DNA of 64,000 nt, from contig OX359246.1 in the NCBI GenBank assembly GCA_947179485.1, forward strand, positions 57,639,632 through 57,703,631, read 5' to 3'. The notes beneath the pieces are model-generated. The model searched no databases and had not been told where the DNA came from. It was given only the letters and a program-made list of their open reading frames with translations. The stretch comes from Allacma fusca. Lineage: Eukaryota > Arthropoda > Collembola > Symphypleona > Sminthuridae. How positions within the stretch are numbered: the first letter of the stretch is position 1; the number at the start of each line of letters is the position of its first letter. Both the position numbers and the translations under genes were made by a program. This document shows, one piece after another, positions 1 through 10,700 of this stretch.

Positions 1-958
1 GGATGCAAAAATTTGAGTTGGGCTGACGAAGGCAATTTGAACGAGGTATTGTACTTGGTTCTACGGCAAGTATGTATGTATGTACATACGTCAGAGAAAC
101 CCATAGATGATCAGCAAAAATTGATCAAAATTTACGGTTTTTTCAGAATCTTGTTCCGAATGTATCTCCCATATTCTGGAAAGAACATGAGAAACAAGCG
201 CTCAAGATTTGCTTAGCAGAATAAAATATAAAATGGAGTGATAAAGTGTATATACGTAATTGAACAAAGACTTTATTTTATCGTAGATTTTTGTTGATAT
301 TAAAGAATTAATTATAAATATTATTGTTCGTTCTTTAGTATATGTATGTCACACCAAGCCTTACTGCTGGTTTTACCTCTGAATATAGTGTGAAGACTAC
401 AATTCAGGAATGTAACCTATGCTTAATCTAATTCTAACTTATGGTAAAATCGACAAACAAACCAGCATAATCCATTGCTGACATGTCAAAAATTGCAAAG
501 GTTTTGATAGCTCACCAGAATTAATGCTTGGCAGCAACTCATCTAAAATTAGATCTGCATCCGTAATTTTACTAACAAATGCACTATGCATAATAAGCCG
601 TATTTACAATCATTTCCCCCGTAGTCTTTATCATGTTACTCCGTGGATGTTTTATCATTTTTATAAACAATTACATTCGTTCCATATTCATTATTGTATA
701 TAATACATATTACTAGAATCCAGGCTGTAATATTTTGCTCCAGCTGGATGACATCATCGAGCTAAGAATCATACCTTCTTATTCTTCTATTTACATTGGG
801 TACATACGTACGTGTTGTTTTTGTTATCATCTACACTTTCCTTCTCTCATCACCTCTGCCTAAGTCAGGGGAAGAAATTACACACATTCAATACCTACAT
901 TGCTAAATAAATTTTTTTTATTAAGTATAATTACTATAATTTTCGCAGGGCACGTGGT
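1..958. other. No gene recognised (intergenic)
   Basis: AT-rich sequence downstream of the receptor gene that lies on the minus strand. I see only short chance reading frames with no known motif, and no clear repeat. It may hold the 3' untranslated region of the receptor gene just above position 900. Confidence 0.5.
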
Positions 959-3307
959 TTAAATCAATAAAAGGCTAAAATAAATCCACAAAAACACGAC
1001 GTCACAGAGTAAGTACGGAAAAATTATAAAAGTCTGAAAAATCGTGCAGATCCAATGTAAAATGATCTTGCACGACAGTAAAGATCTACGAAAAATATCT
1101 GCCAAAGAATGCATCCGGTTTAATGAACTTTCCACTCCAAAAATAAAAATGGCAAAAACCAGAAGAAAAACGAAAATCAGGAATATAAGGTGAATGTCCG
1201 TTTTGAAAAATGAAATAGGTTTTGGTAAGGGTTTGTTAACGCTCGTCAAATTATGCTTCGGATTCTCAGGAAAATGAATCGCATCCCATTTTTCCCAGAA
1301 CCAGTAAATTCCAGACTGAAGTAAAACTCTTGCACGATTAGAGACCCATTTGTGATTGTGATCATAACCACTTGAAATGGCAATACCGACGGATTTTTTG
1401 AAGATGTAGTCATTTTGAATCCTACGGTTGTGTGCAAAACTAGTTGAACTGGTCTCCATATACTTTCGGTAGTAACCCCAATAATATTCAAACTCTGAAT
1501 GTTTAAAAACAAGGGCAATCTTATCTGAACTCCACACATCCTGAATGTATTCAATGAACTCAGCAATGTGATAGCTGCAAATATAGCATAAATTCGAGTG
1601 AATCGTATGAAATGCCTGTATATTTTGAAAAAGCATTGATTTTTCGGTTTGGTTCCTTGACATTTTGTCATACAAGTCTGTAATATCATTCATTGCTTTA
1701 ATTACATCTGGAATTTCAAAGATCAGGAAATTTATTTCACTTCCGCGGCATCTAAAATGAGCAAGCCGTCTTTCAATTTCACTGGAATCATTAACGGAGT
1801 AATTCCCCTTCAGAGAATAAACTTTGTAAATCTCCTTATTACAGGTCCTGAGGGGTACAAATACTTTAAATTCACTGAGCTCATTCAAATATTCCCATCT
1901 GGTTTCAAAAGGATGAGGCAAAACATGGTTTGCTTTTACAATGCTTTTGTAAATATTATTTAAAATCAGGGCAACAAATAACCAAATCGTTCCCAAAATA
2001 GTATAGAAACTTGTTTTTACCAAAAATGGTGACGATGGCTTGAGTTCGTGCCATTGATCTACCAAACCTCCGAATAAGCAAATGCAAGTGTCTATAATTG
2101 ACATTTTACAGACACTAATCTGCCGTCCTTGAATAAATGCCTCTACAAATGGCCCAACACTAGCGACCAAAAGCATGGATAATGCTATCAATGCCCAGAC
2201 CTGGGGTTCAAAGGGAGTTATATATATCTCAAAATTAGTCTTAACTTGGTACACATCATTGGAAGTTATAAAATTAAATGTGCTGGTGAATCCTGTTGGG
2301 TAATATTCCTCCATCTCGAAAACGTCACTTGTGAAAAGCCGTCCATAAGAACGCTCTCGGTTTGTTCGCGGTGTGATCTTCAATGAAATATTCTGGCTGC
2401 CAATCAAAAAGTTTCCAACGGCGTCTCCAAGTCTAGCATGATAGGATTTTGCAAAAACATCTTGATTTTTAGTGAGACTTAATTCCTCGAGGTAAATGTG
2501 ATTGTATTGAATGCTCCAAAATATTTCTCTCCCATTCTGAATCTCTTTTTGGTAGACATGAGTGAAAGATTCAAAGCAAGATTCGGTGTCACACGAAAAG
2601 GGATGTAAGGATACAGACTTAACTATGAAAGTACTTTGTAGGGCGATTCCGTTTAAGACGTCTGTACAATACCAACAAACAAACCAGCCCCTGTTGAAAA
2701 CGTAGCTCGAAGTTCCCTGATGGATTTCAAGTGTGTACTTCAGAATGAATGTTGGCGCCATCTTTAATAACCCATCTTTTTCTACTCCAAAAATAAAGTT
2801 TCTCTCCAGTTCATCTTTGAAGGAAAGATCATCCGTAAGGAAGATAAAATTCTTTGGGTATATCCTCCTAGGGGGTGCATCTACAGTCAAGTGTTTGACT
2901 GCTATCCAAAATGGCGAGGCAAAGGAAACGTCGATTAGTAAGGCCGAGCGCAAGGTACTTTCCCATTCTCGAAAGTTCAATCCAAAGACTGTGAAAGCAA
3001 TAGTGTGGCAACGTAAATGCTCTGCATTGGTCAGGGTAGATTTTACCGGTAAACTCCTTATGGCTTTGACCAGCCCGGAATCCAAAACTGTGAGCACAAT
3101 TGGGGCAGCTGTCAGGGAGTAATCTATAACGTGTACATTGTTTGCTGTAATAATTTGGAAGAAGCAGTCTCGGTAATTTTTGAAAATGGGAAATGGGTCA
3201 ATCATTCCCTGGGCACTCGTTATCAGTGGCATTTCGGCTTGGAATATTTGAATGCAGATGAGGAAGGCTGGAAAAAAACAGGGAACATTTTGTATTTTGG
3301 GTCGCAT
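959..3307 (-). CDS. Ionotropic glutamate-receptor-like chemoreceptor (divergent IR)
   Basis: Single open exon of about 782 residues counted from the first ATG (3305-3307). An in-frame GTG lies 15 codons upstream, but the ATG is preferred because a hydrophobic signal peptide (FFPAFLICIQIF) follows it at once. A long extracellular domain comes first. Then comes the ionotropic-receptor layout: first transmembrane helix at about residues 366-392 (WALIALSMLLVASV), a pore-like short hydrophobic loop at about 400-415 (DTCICLFGGL), and a second helix at about 427-455. A second extracellular lobe follows, then a third helix at about 702-726 (IFLIFVFLLVFAIFIFG). IRs are ligand-gated cation channels of sensory neurons. 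Family membership rests on this topology, because residues of the ligand site are not obvious. The tail of about 55 residues after the last helix is unusually hydrophobic. The gene has no visible intron and the start of its transcript is unknown. Confidence 0.7.
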   Translation of the reverse strand: MRPKIQNVPCFFPAFLICIQIFQAEMPLITSAQGMIDPFPIFKNYRDCFFQIITANNVHVIDYSLTAAPIVLTVLDSGLVKAIRSLPVKSTLTNAEHLRCHTIAFTVFGLNFREWESTLRSALLIDVSFASPFWIAVKHLTVDAPPRRIYPKNFIFLTDDLSFKDELERNFIFGVEKDGLLKMAPTFILKYTLEIHQGTSSYVFNRGWFVCWYCTDVLNGIALQSTFIVKSVSLHPFSCDTESCFESFTHVYQKEIQNGREIFWSIQYNHIYLEELSLTKNQDVFAKSYHARLGDAVGNFLIGSQNISLKITPRTNRERSYGRLFTSDVFEMEEYYPTGFTSTFNFITSNDVYQVKTNFEIYITPFEPQVWALIALSMLLVASVGPFVEAFIQGRQISVCKMSIIDTCICLFGGLVDQWHELKPSSPFLVKTSFYTILGTIWLFVALILNNIYKSIVKANHVLPHPFETRWEYLNELSEFKVFVPLRTCNKEIYKVYSLKGNYSVNDSSEIERRLAHFRCRGSEINFLIFEIPDVIKAMNDITDLYDKMSRNQTEKSMLFQNIQAFHTIHSNLCYICSYHIAEFIEYIQDVWSSDKIALVFKHSEFEYYWGYYRKYMETSSTSFAHNRRIQNDYIFKKSVGIAISSGYDHNHKWVSNRARVLLQSGIYWFWEKWDAIHFPENPKHNLTSVNKPLPKPISFFKTDIHLIFLIFVFLLVFAIFIFGVESSLNRMHSLADIFRRSLLSCKIILHWICTIFQTFIIFPYLLCDVVFLWIYFSLLLI

Positions 3308-4078
3308 TCTACTTGTACTTGGTATTGATTTTTTGGTAAACCAGTAATACACTATAGAAATTAGATACTAAAAAGAATCGTTCACAGCTACAATTGTACT
3401 GTTTTTAAAAAAAAACCAGGAATCTTGCAACGTGTCTATTTAACGTGAGTTCAATTTAGAATCAGCATGTTCTTATTCGGGGAGCAATGCTTTAACAGGC
3501 TGGAATTAGGGATTATATAATCAAAAATAATTTAGTCACAAAATTGACCCTAGCGAAAATTAATTCGCTAAACACATTACACTTTGTATCAACCAAACAG
3601 TTGTTTTTATCAACTTAAATGCAGCAATCAATAATGAGAAGTGAAAATAATGCAAAAGAACAAGGGGGAAAATCCGGGCTAAACACACTCGGTATACCTT
3701 AATATGACTCCACAATACTATAAATACAAAAGTAAAGGCTTTCAGTAAAATGTTGTTTTCACCAATTTACTAATGAATGTGTAGCGCATGATGAATTCGT
3801 ATTTGAACCTGACACTTGTAGATTACTTCGTTGTACAAACACTCAAGTTAGGTAATAACGTGCAAGACATAATAATATTTAAGAGGGCAAACATAGAAAA
3901 AGCCGAATATTGCATGCAAAAATCATAAGTATAAATGAATCATGCTATGTATATTTATGTTCAAAACCGACGGCCCTGCTGAATCGTACCTGTACCTGTT
4001 GGAATCGACTCTAATAGGTAATCTTCCTTACGCAATCCCATACTATTTATTAAAATCTGTATCCACCTTTGCGGATGG
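3308..4078. other. No gene recognised
   Basis: AT-rich intergenic DNA upstream of the receptor gene. It should contain the receptor promoter, but no TATA box or initiator could be chosen with confidence. GTACCTGTACC words near 3985-4000 resemble words scattered around other repeats in the window. Confidence 0.4.
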
Positions 4079-4861
4079 ATACAAATTCCGTGTACCCAGA
4101 AAGAACCTAAAATATTTGGATACAAATTCCGTGTACCCAGAAAGAACCTAAAATATTTGGATACAAATTCCGTGTACCCAGAAAGAACCTAAAATATTTG
4201 GATACAAATTCCGTGTACCCAGAAAGAAAAAAAAATATTTGGATACAAACTCCGTGTACCCAGAAAGAACCTAAAATATTTGGATACAAACTCCGTGTAC
4301 CCAGAAAGAACCTAAAATATTTGGATACAAATTCCGTGTACCCAGAAAGAACCTAAAATATTTGGATACAAACTCCGTGTACCCAGAAAGAACCTGAAAT
4401 ATTTGGATACAAATTCTGTGTACCCAGAAAGAACCTAAAATATTTGGATACAAATTCCGTGTACCCAGAAAGAACCTAAAATATTTGGATACAAATTCCG
4501 TGTACCCAGAAAGAACCTAAAATATTTGGATACAAATTCCGTGTACCCAGAAAGAACCTAAAATATTTGGATACAAATTCCGTGTACCCAGAAAGAACCT
4601 AAAATATTTGGATACAAACTCCGTGTACCCAGAAAGAACCTAAAATATTTGGATACAAATTCTGTGTACCCAGAAAGAACCTAAAATATTTGGATACAAA
4701 TTCCGTGTACCCAGAAAGAACCTAAAATATTTGGATACAAATTCCGTGTACCCAGAAAGAACCTAAAATATTTGGATACAAACTCCGTGTACCCAGAAAG
4801 AACCTAAAATATTTGGATACAAATTCCGTGTACCCAGAAAGAACCTAAAATATTTGGATAC
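4079..4861. repeat. 41-bp minisatellite, about 19 copies
   Basis: The unit starts ATACAAATTCCGTGTACCCA and repeats every 41 bp (4079, 4120 and so on) for about 19 copies. Copies differ mainly at one C/T position (AAATTCCG versus AAACTCCG or AAATTCTG). Because 41 is not a multiple of three, three units are needed to return to frame, and long open frames with a 41-residue period appear by chance on the minus strand. They are not genes. The right edge passes into GTACCTG-rich sequence (4862-4930). Confidence 0.95.
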
Positions 4862-5345
4862 AAAATGTATGCACCCATTTTGTACCTGAACCTGTACCCA
4901 TATACCTGGGTACTACCTGTACCCATAAGCGGCTATTACTTATATAAGTATCCAGATTCCTATGGACAGAAACACAGATAATGGGCGCCATCGGAATCAG
5001 ATGTTTTCGGAAAAATCCGTATTACTCGATACCATTCCAGAAAATCAAGGATAGTACGAAACGAAGTGACAGACGTTTTTAATCGTCTTTAGTATCTCTA
5101 TAGCCAGGAACGTATCAAAGATAGAGGAAAATAAGGTACTGTAATATGGCAGGTAAATGACGCACATTTGACAGTTACAATTTATTTATTCAACGTATTA
5201 ACGCTCAACAACTGGGATAACATATTAATCTGTTACTGTTTCAAATTCTACCGTCCATAGTCTGCTTTTGCAGACGCGTTCTAGTTCTGTTGACTAATGT
5301 TTTGATCGGAGTTAGTGCATTAGCTTTCATCCATGCAATGTCTTA
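4862..5345. other. Intergenic, GTACC-rich start, no gene
   Basis: Holds several ACCTGTACCC words next to the minisatellite, then ordinary AT-rich DNA up to the first base of the long direct repeat at 5346. No coding signal was seen. Confidence 0.4.
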
Positions 5346-7662
5346 TTGAGACTTGCAATTTTGATCTGTACTAGGCAAATTCTTTAGCCCAAGACACAAA
5401 AATCTAAGAATTTGGCTGAATCCTTGAATATGTGTAGACATGAGATAAATAGTTAATTTGTCAATCAAAATTTACTTATATTTTGTACGTTACATACTCA
5501 TCAGTTGTGATAGCATTAAAAGTAGTGCTTTGTAATATTCGGCCCATGTTCTAATTTTACAGACATTTTAAGATCTCGACGTTTTTATCCGAGCTTGGGT
5601 TAATTATTATTTGAAATTCTAGTGGTAACCCTTAATTTCAATCCCATGAACTGTCTTCTAGATTCCTGGAATGAGTATGGTTATCAGGAAATCCATTCGC
5701 ATGAAATATTCTCCTCAAGTATTTGGCTGAATCCTTGGGTACACGTCGACGATTGGGATCCCCAAAATCAATATAAAATGCTCCAAATCGTACCCTAAAA
5801 TAAATTATCATCGTTTTAGAAAATATGCCTTGTTTTGTTTGTATAAATGCCAAAACTCATGGTATTAAAGACTTATTTACGTGTATCCACTTGTAAGCTC
5901 GAAGGTGTCAACCAATGACCAGGCAGTGTAACCCATTATCCTGATCCCATCAAGTCTGACTGCTTTCAGCATTTCGTTGATATAAAGTCTATAGTAGTTC
6001 ACACTTTCATAATTATTTAACCCAGTTGCTCCATTTTCACCGTATCCGTTCTCAAAGACGAAAATGTCGAGGCAGTACTGAATTCCTACATAATTGAGGA
6101 TTCTGCGGAATCCGACTGGGACCACAAAATTTGTCGGCAAAGCTGTCGGGGGCCAAAGTGGGTCCACTGCAATGCCGGTGTTTGAATCAGGGGAAACAAG
6201 ATTTCCCTGTGGAGAGGGATACGCGTAAAACGTGGCGTAATGATTAACGCCAATGTAGTCCAACGTACCTGGTGTGATCAGATTTAATATAAATAATAAA
6301 AATGTAAAAAAATTGCTTGATTTTTGAAAGTGCAAATACAAACGGGAATCTGACCTGTAATAATTTTCATCCATTTACTACTAAACGTGGGAAGGCGCGA
6401 TTTACTCCTTCCTTCAGCTTTGCTTTTCTCATCCAACACTGTTCGCATCACAGGGGGATAATCACCTTTAAGAAGAGGATTGATTATCCACCCTATCTAT
6501 TTTGAAGAGAAATTAAATGTTTTAATCACATTTAAGAACATTTTAACAACACGTTTAGTCACAATAGCGCATCCTGTTCCAAGCACTCTTATACGAATTG
6601 AGACTTACAAAGAATTGGAGAGCGCGCGAACTAGCAGCGACATCTTCCGCTTTCGTGGCATCTAGCGGTTGAAACCAGGGACACCAGACGGATATTCCAA
6701 CGCGACCCTTCTGACTTTGTCTAAATTCCTCGTCGTATATTCTGTAGGCTAGACCATGGGCTTTGAGCAAATTATGAGCACATCGGTAAGGCCCTGCTGC
6801 AGTTCTGTTGATTCCAGGAGCATACATAGCATTAGTACCATAGGCAAATTGACAGTAAATATTGGCCTGATTGAAGGTGGCCCAAATTTTCACACGGTCA
6901 CCAAAGTTCTTGAAAAGGATTCTTGCATATTCAGTAAAATGGAATACTGTCGCCTCATTCAACCAGCCTCCTTGGGCTTCAAGGATTTGAGGGAGGTCAT
7001 AATGGTACATTGTAACAACAGGTTCAATACCATTTTCGATGAGAGCATCAATTAGGTTACTGTAGTAAGATAACCCGACTTCATTTACAATGCTGCAATC
7101 CCCGTTCGGAAGGATTCTGGTCCACGCTATCGAGAATCGGTAAGTCTTGGCCTGAAATTAAATTAAATACGAAAATATACAACAGAAATGTTCTATTTCA
7201 AAAGGGAGAGCGTCAATAGTTGTTCCAATATGTTCCACCGGAGAAGTTTACAAGATGTAAGAGAATTCTCTGTGTCAATGTGTGTCAATAATAGCACCGT
7301 GGATTCGTTAGATTGTATTTACTCCAGATTTCTTTAGTGACGCAACGTCGTCTCGATATTTGTGATAAGAATCGGCTGCCACATCCGCGTTACTTCCATC
7401 CGCCACCACTGAAGGATTCTTATGCGTGTAATAATCCCAGTTGCTTTCGCTTTTTCCTGATTGTTTACATCAAAATAAATACATATATCCTCGATTACTG
7501 AATCCACACTTAATTTATCCGATCACCCCGATTGATTTCTTTCCATTTGAAAGAATAATAATAAAGAGCTATAAAAAACGTTTTTACCCCCTTCATTATA
7601 CCCGCCTTCAATTTGGTAAGCTGAGCTACTGTATCCAAAAAGAAAATTTTCTGGGAACACAT
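5346..7662. repeat. Left copy of 2317-bp perfect direct repeat
   Basis: This stretch matches 11375-13691 with a constant offset of 6029. No difference was seen in the stretches compared, and all translated frames are identical. It begins TTGAGACTTGC and ends GGGAACACAT. Outside these points the two copies diverge at once. The LINE at 7663-11374 fills exactly the space between the copies, so they look like a very long target-site duplication. Assembly duplication is the main alternative. Confidence 0.9.
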
Positions 7663-7732
7663 GTATGTATTTTAGGGGTTCTCTCTCACCTAGTTGGAGA
7701 GAGATACTGCTCGGGCCATCAGGTGGGCCCAT
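5638..7732 (-). CDS. GH1 family glycosidase, duplicated copy with 5' end replaced by LINE 3' end
   Basis: Same gene as GH1-A at 11667-13791 but lacking its signal-peptide part. Exons are 5638-5794, 5881-6268, 6355-6496, 6609-7151, 7323-7456 and the remaining 75 nt of exon 1 at 7588-7662. At 7663 the sequence switches to the 3' end of the LINE. By chance the LINE 3' region carries an ATG (7730-7732) in frame with exon 1, followed by 23 LINE-derived codons and then VFPENFLFGYSSS. A product of 502 residues without a secretion signal is therefore possible if a transcript starts in or upstream of the LINE tail. Otherwise this is a 5'-truncated pseudogene. The catalytic features equal GH1-A, including Gln in the acid/base position. 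No sign of decay, as expected for a very recent copy. Confidence 0.6.
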
Positions 7733-10700
7733 TGCAGATTGCCCTGTACACTTTACTTTGGGCGGGTTACGAAGCGGCCAGTTGCAATTGAGTAATACAA
7801 CAGGTCGCTCGCGTTCGCCTGTTTAAGGAGACTTAGGTCTAGAGTACATGCCTTAAGATATATATTTCTAATGATGCAGAAGGCAGGGCACGTCGCCAAG
7901 AAGTGAAAGGCGTCCTCATCCTCTATGCCACAATGTGTGCACAGGGGGCAGGATGCCTTCCCAGTTCTATGGAGATGTTTTTGAAATCTGCCATGACCGG
8001 AAATAACCTCCGTGAGCCACTTGATGTGGACTCGCGAGAATTTGGTCACCGATTTGTTCCCATATAGTGGAGTATTTATCAGTGATCTGGGATGAGCACC
8101 AATTTTCAGGTTTTGCCATCTCTCAGTGTGCAAGGCACGCAGTTTGCTGCGCACGATATATTTCACCACTGAGGTAGCAATTGGAAGTTTAGTTGGAATC
8201 CTTGTTTCTAAGGATTCTTTTGAGTAAGCTGCTTTCGCAAGTTTATCTGCCTCCTCGTTTCCCTCAAAACCTTGATGACTTGGTATCCAGTGGAGCCGAA
8301 CAGTGTTATCCTTTGATAAACTGCTCAGCGCCATGTTACAATCAAGTACAAGTTTTGAGGATGTATAGGAGCTGTTTAAGGCAAGTAAGGAGCTCTGACT
8401 ATCACTGTAAAATGTGATAGTTTCATTGCTGTACTTAGAGTTAATAAGAAATTTGGCTGCGCACATTATTGCGTGTATTTCACATTGAAATACAGTTGCA
8501 TGTTCATCAATAGGGTTGGATTCGCAGTGAATAGCCTTGCACGAACTCCCATCTCTCTTGATGATGTAGAAGCCACTGCCTGCTAACTGTTTGGATTTGG
8601 AGCCATCAGTATAACAGATGAGGCCGATGTTGTCTAGTGACAGGTCTTTGGTCCACTCAGACTTTTCGCCAACAACAATTCCAATATTGTTATTTGCAAG
8701 TTGTGACGGGATGATACTATCGCTAGGTCTCAGTAGGATAGTTTCCATCGTCACCCATAGATTCCACAGTCTAACATGACTGCGTTTAACATATGCCATA
8801 GATTCGCCGAGCCAGTGGTTTCTGGCCCTTAATCTGTGCATTGTTCGGACAACTATTCCCTGTAGATGTAAGTCTAGCGGAATAATGCCTAAAATTGCTT
8901 CTAGTGTCGCAGTTGGGGTGCTTTTGCAGGCACCTGTGATACTGAGACAAGCTTGCCTTTGCACACTGTTTATTTTTGCAAAGGTGTATTTTGCATTATA
9001 ACCAGGATGCCAGACGACAACTGCGTATTCCAGAATGGGGCGCACGATTGTCGTGTACATCCAGTTTGCAATTTTTGGGTTAATACCCCATTTCTTTCCG
9101 ACCAAGCGTTTGATAGTGAGTAATGATGAATTAGCTTTATTCGCAATAGAGAGACAATGCACTCTCCATGTAAGGTGGCTATCTAACATCACTCCTAGGT
9201 ATCTTATGCTTGGGAGGATGGCGATTTGGTTCCCACGGTAGGAAAGTGTGCTTATCCTCATACGTGTGTTCCTGGTAAAAATGACTGCGCCCGTTTTTTC
9301 CGGGTTTAGATTGAGGCCCGTGCGTGTGCACCATCCATCGATGATGCCTAGGCCCTTAAGAGTTCTATCCGCACATGTGCTAAAATCTTTTCCTGCCTGA
9401 GCAAGGACTACGTCATCCGCAAATCCTTGTGATAAGACAGATGGCATCCTGGTTTGGAGCTGTTGGAGTAGCTCATCCATAACGAGATTCCAAATTAGAG
9501 GAGACAAAACACCACCCTGTGGGGTTCCCCTCTCAACTCTTCTCTCGCTGTGAGAGCTTCTCAATGTGGAGCAAGCTAATCGGGACTGCAGCATGTGATT
9601 TATCCATCGACAAATTACAGGGTCAATTCCAGATCTGCTCAGTGCCGATTCCATCGCTGCAAATAACACATTATTAAATGCTCCATCGATGTCCGCAAAT
9701 ATTGCTATGACAATTTCCTTATTTCCCAGGGCTTTTTCCACGTAGCATACAAGTCGATGAAGTGCTGCCTCTGTGGAGGTTCCCCGTAAATAAGCAAATT
9801 GTTTGTTACCCCTAAGGGTTGCTTGTAGTTGATGTGTTCTTATGTGACAATCAACTAGTCTTTCAAGTGTTTTCAATAGAAACGAGGAAAGTGAGATGGG
9901 TCTCCAAGCAGCCGCACTTTCGTAACAGCCTTTTCCAGGTTTCGGAATGAATATCACTCTTGCTTTGCGCCATTCTAGTGGCACGTAGCCTAGTGTCAAA
10001 CAACCTTTGTAGATTGTGCACAGGTGCGTACTGAGAACATCCAGACCCTTTAGTAAAACTATTGGGGAGATGTTGTCTGTACCAGCAGCTTTATAGGGAC
10101 CGAAGGTACTGACTGCCCACTTTATTTTGGATGGATTAACTATTTTGTCTAGCTCCGTCACTTCCTTTAGGTTATGATCCCAAGTTATGGAGTTTAACAA
10201 GGGGCCACATGGAAAGTGGTGAGCTAGTAGTTCATCTAGAACCTGGCAATCATCCCTTGTGTTCATACCATTTGGGAGTTTTATGCGGCTAGGAGTTTTC
10301 CGATTCTCCGAACTTAATACTTTTTTGAGTCTAGCCGCTACTGGTAAGCAGGTTATGCTCTCACAGTAGGTCTGCCAAGACTTGCGTTTCTCGTTTCTTA
10401 AAACTTTTTTATATTTATTTCGGCATCTCTTGTAGTTCTCCCAGGCTGATGGATCACGCTCATTGGGGTTGCCAGCCAGTCTGAGGAGACCACGAGATCT
10501 TTTACGGAGTGCAGACAGTTCGTTGGTCCACCAAGGAACAGTTTTCTGCCTCCATGAAATTGTTTTTAGTGGACATGCTTTGTCAAAGCTGTTTTGAATT
10601 GATGATGTTATCAACACAGCCTGACTCTCGAGTTTACCAACATTGGGAGGTGCCTCCATGTGTACACCATTTAGATCTTCACGTAAGCAATGGACGTATT

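Noticed and set aside
13-216. 67-codon frame at the window start
   Set aside because: No motif and no supporting splice or codon evidence; could be chance in AT-rich DNA.
3308-3352. GTG start 15 codons upstream of the receptor ATG
   Set aside because: Non-ATG start is not expected, and the signal peptide follows the ATG at 3307.
4107-4453. Open frames with a repeated ILGSFWVHG-like peptide
   Set aside because: They are products of the 41-bp tandem repeat; three units restore the frame. No start context or homology.
4079-4861. CRISPR-like array
   Set aside because: Units are contiguous without unique spacers, and the genome is eukaryotic.
6756-7055. Plus-strand frame of 99 codons, repeated at 12785-13084
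   Set aside because: Shadow of GH1 exon 3 on the opposite strand; identical in both copies only because the DNA is.
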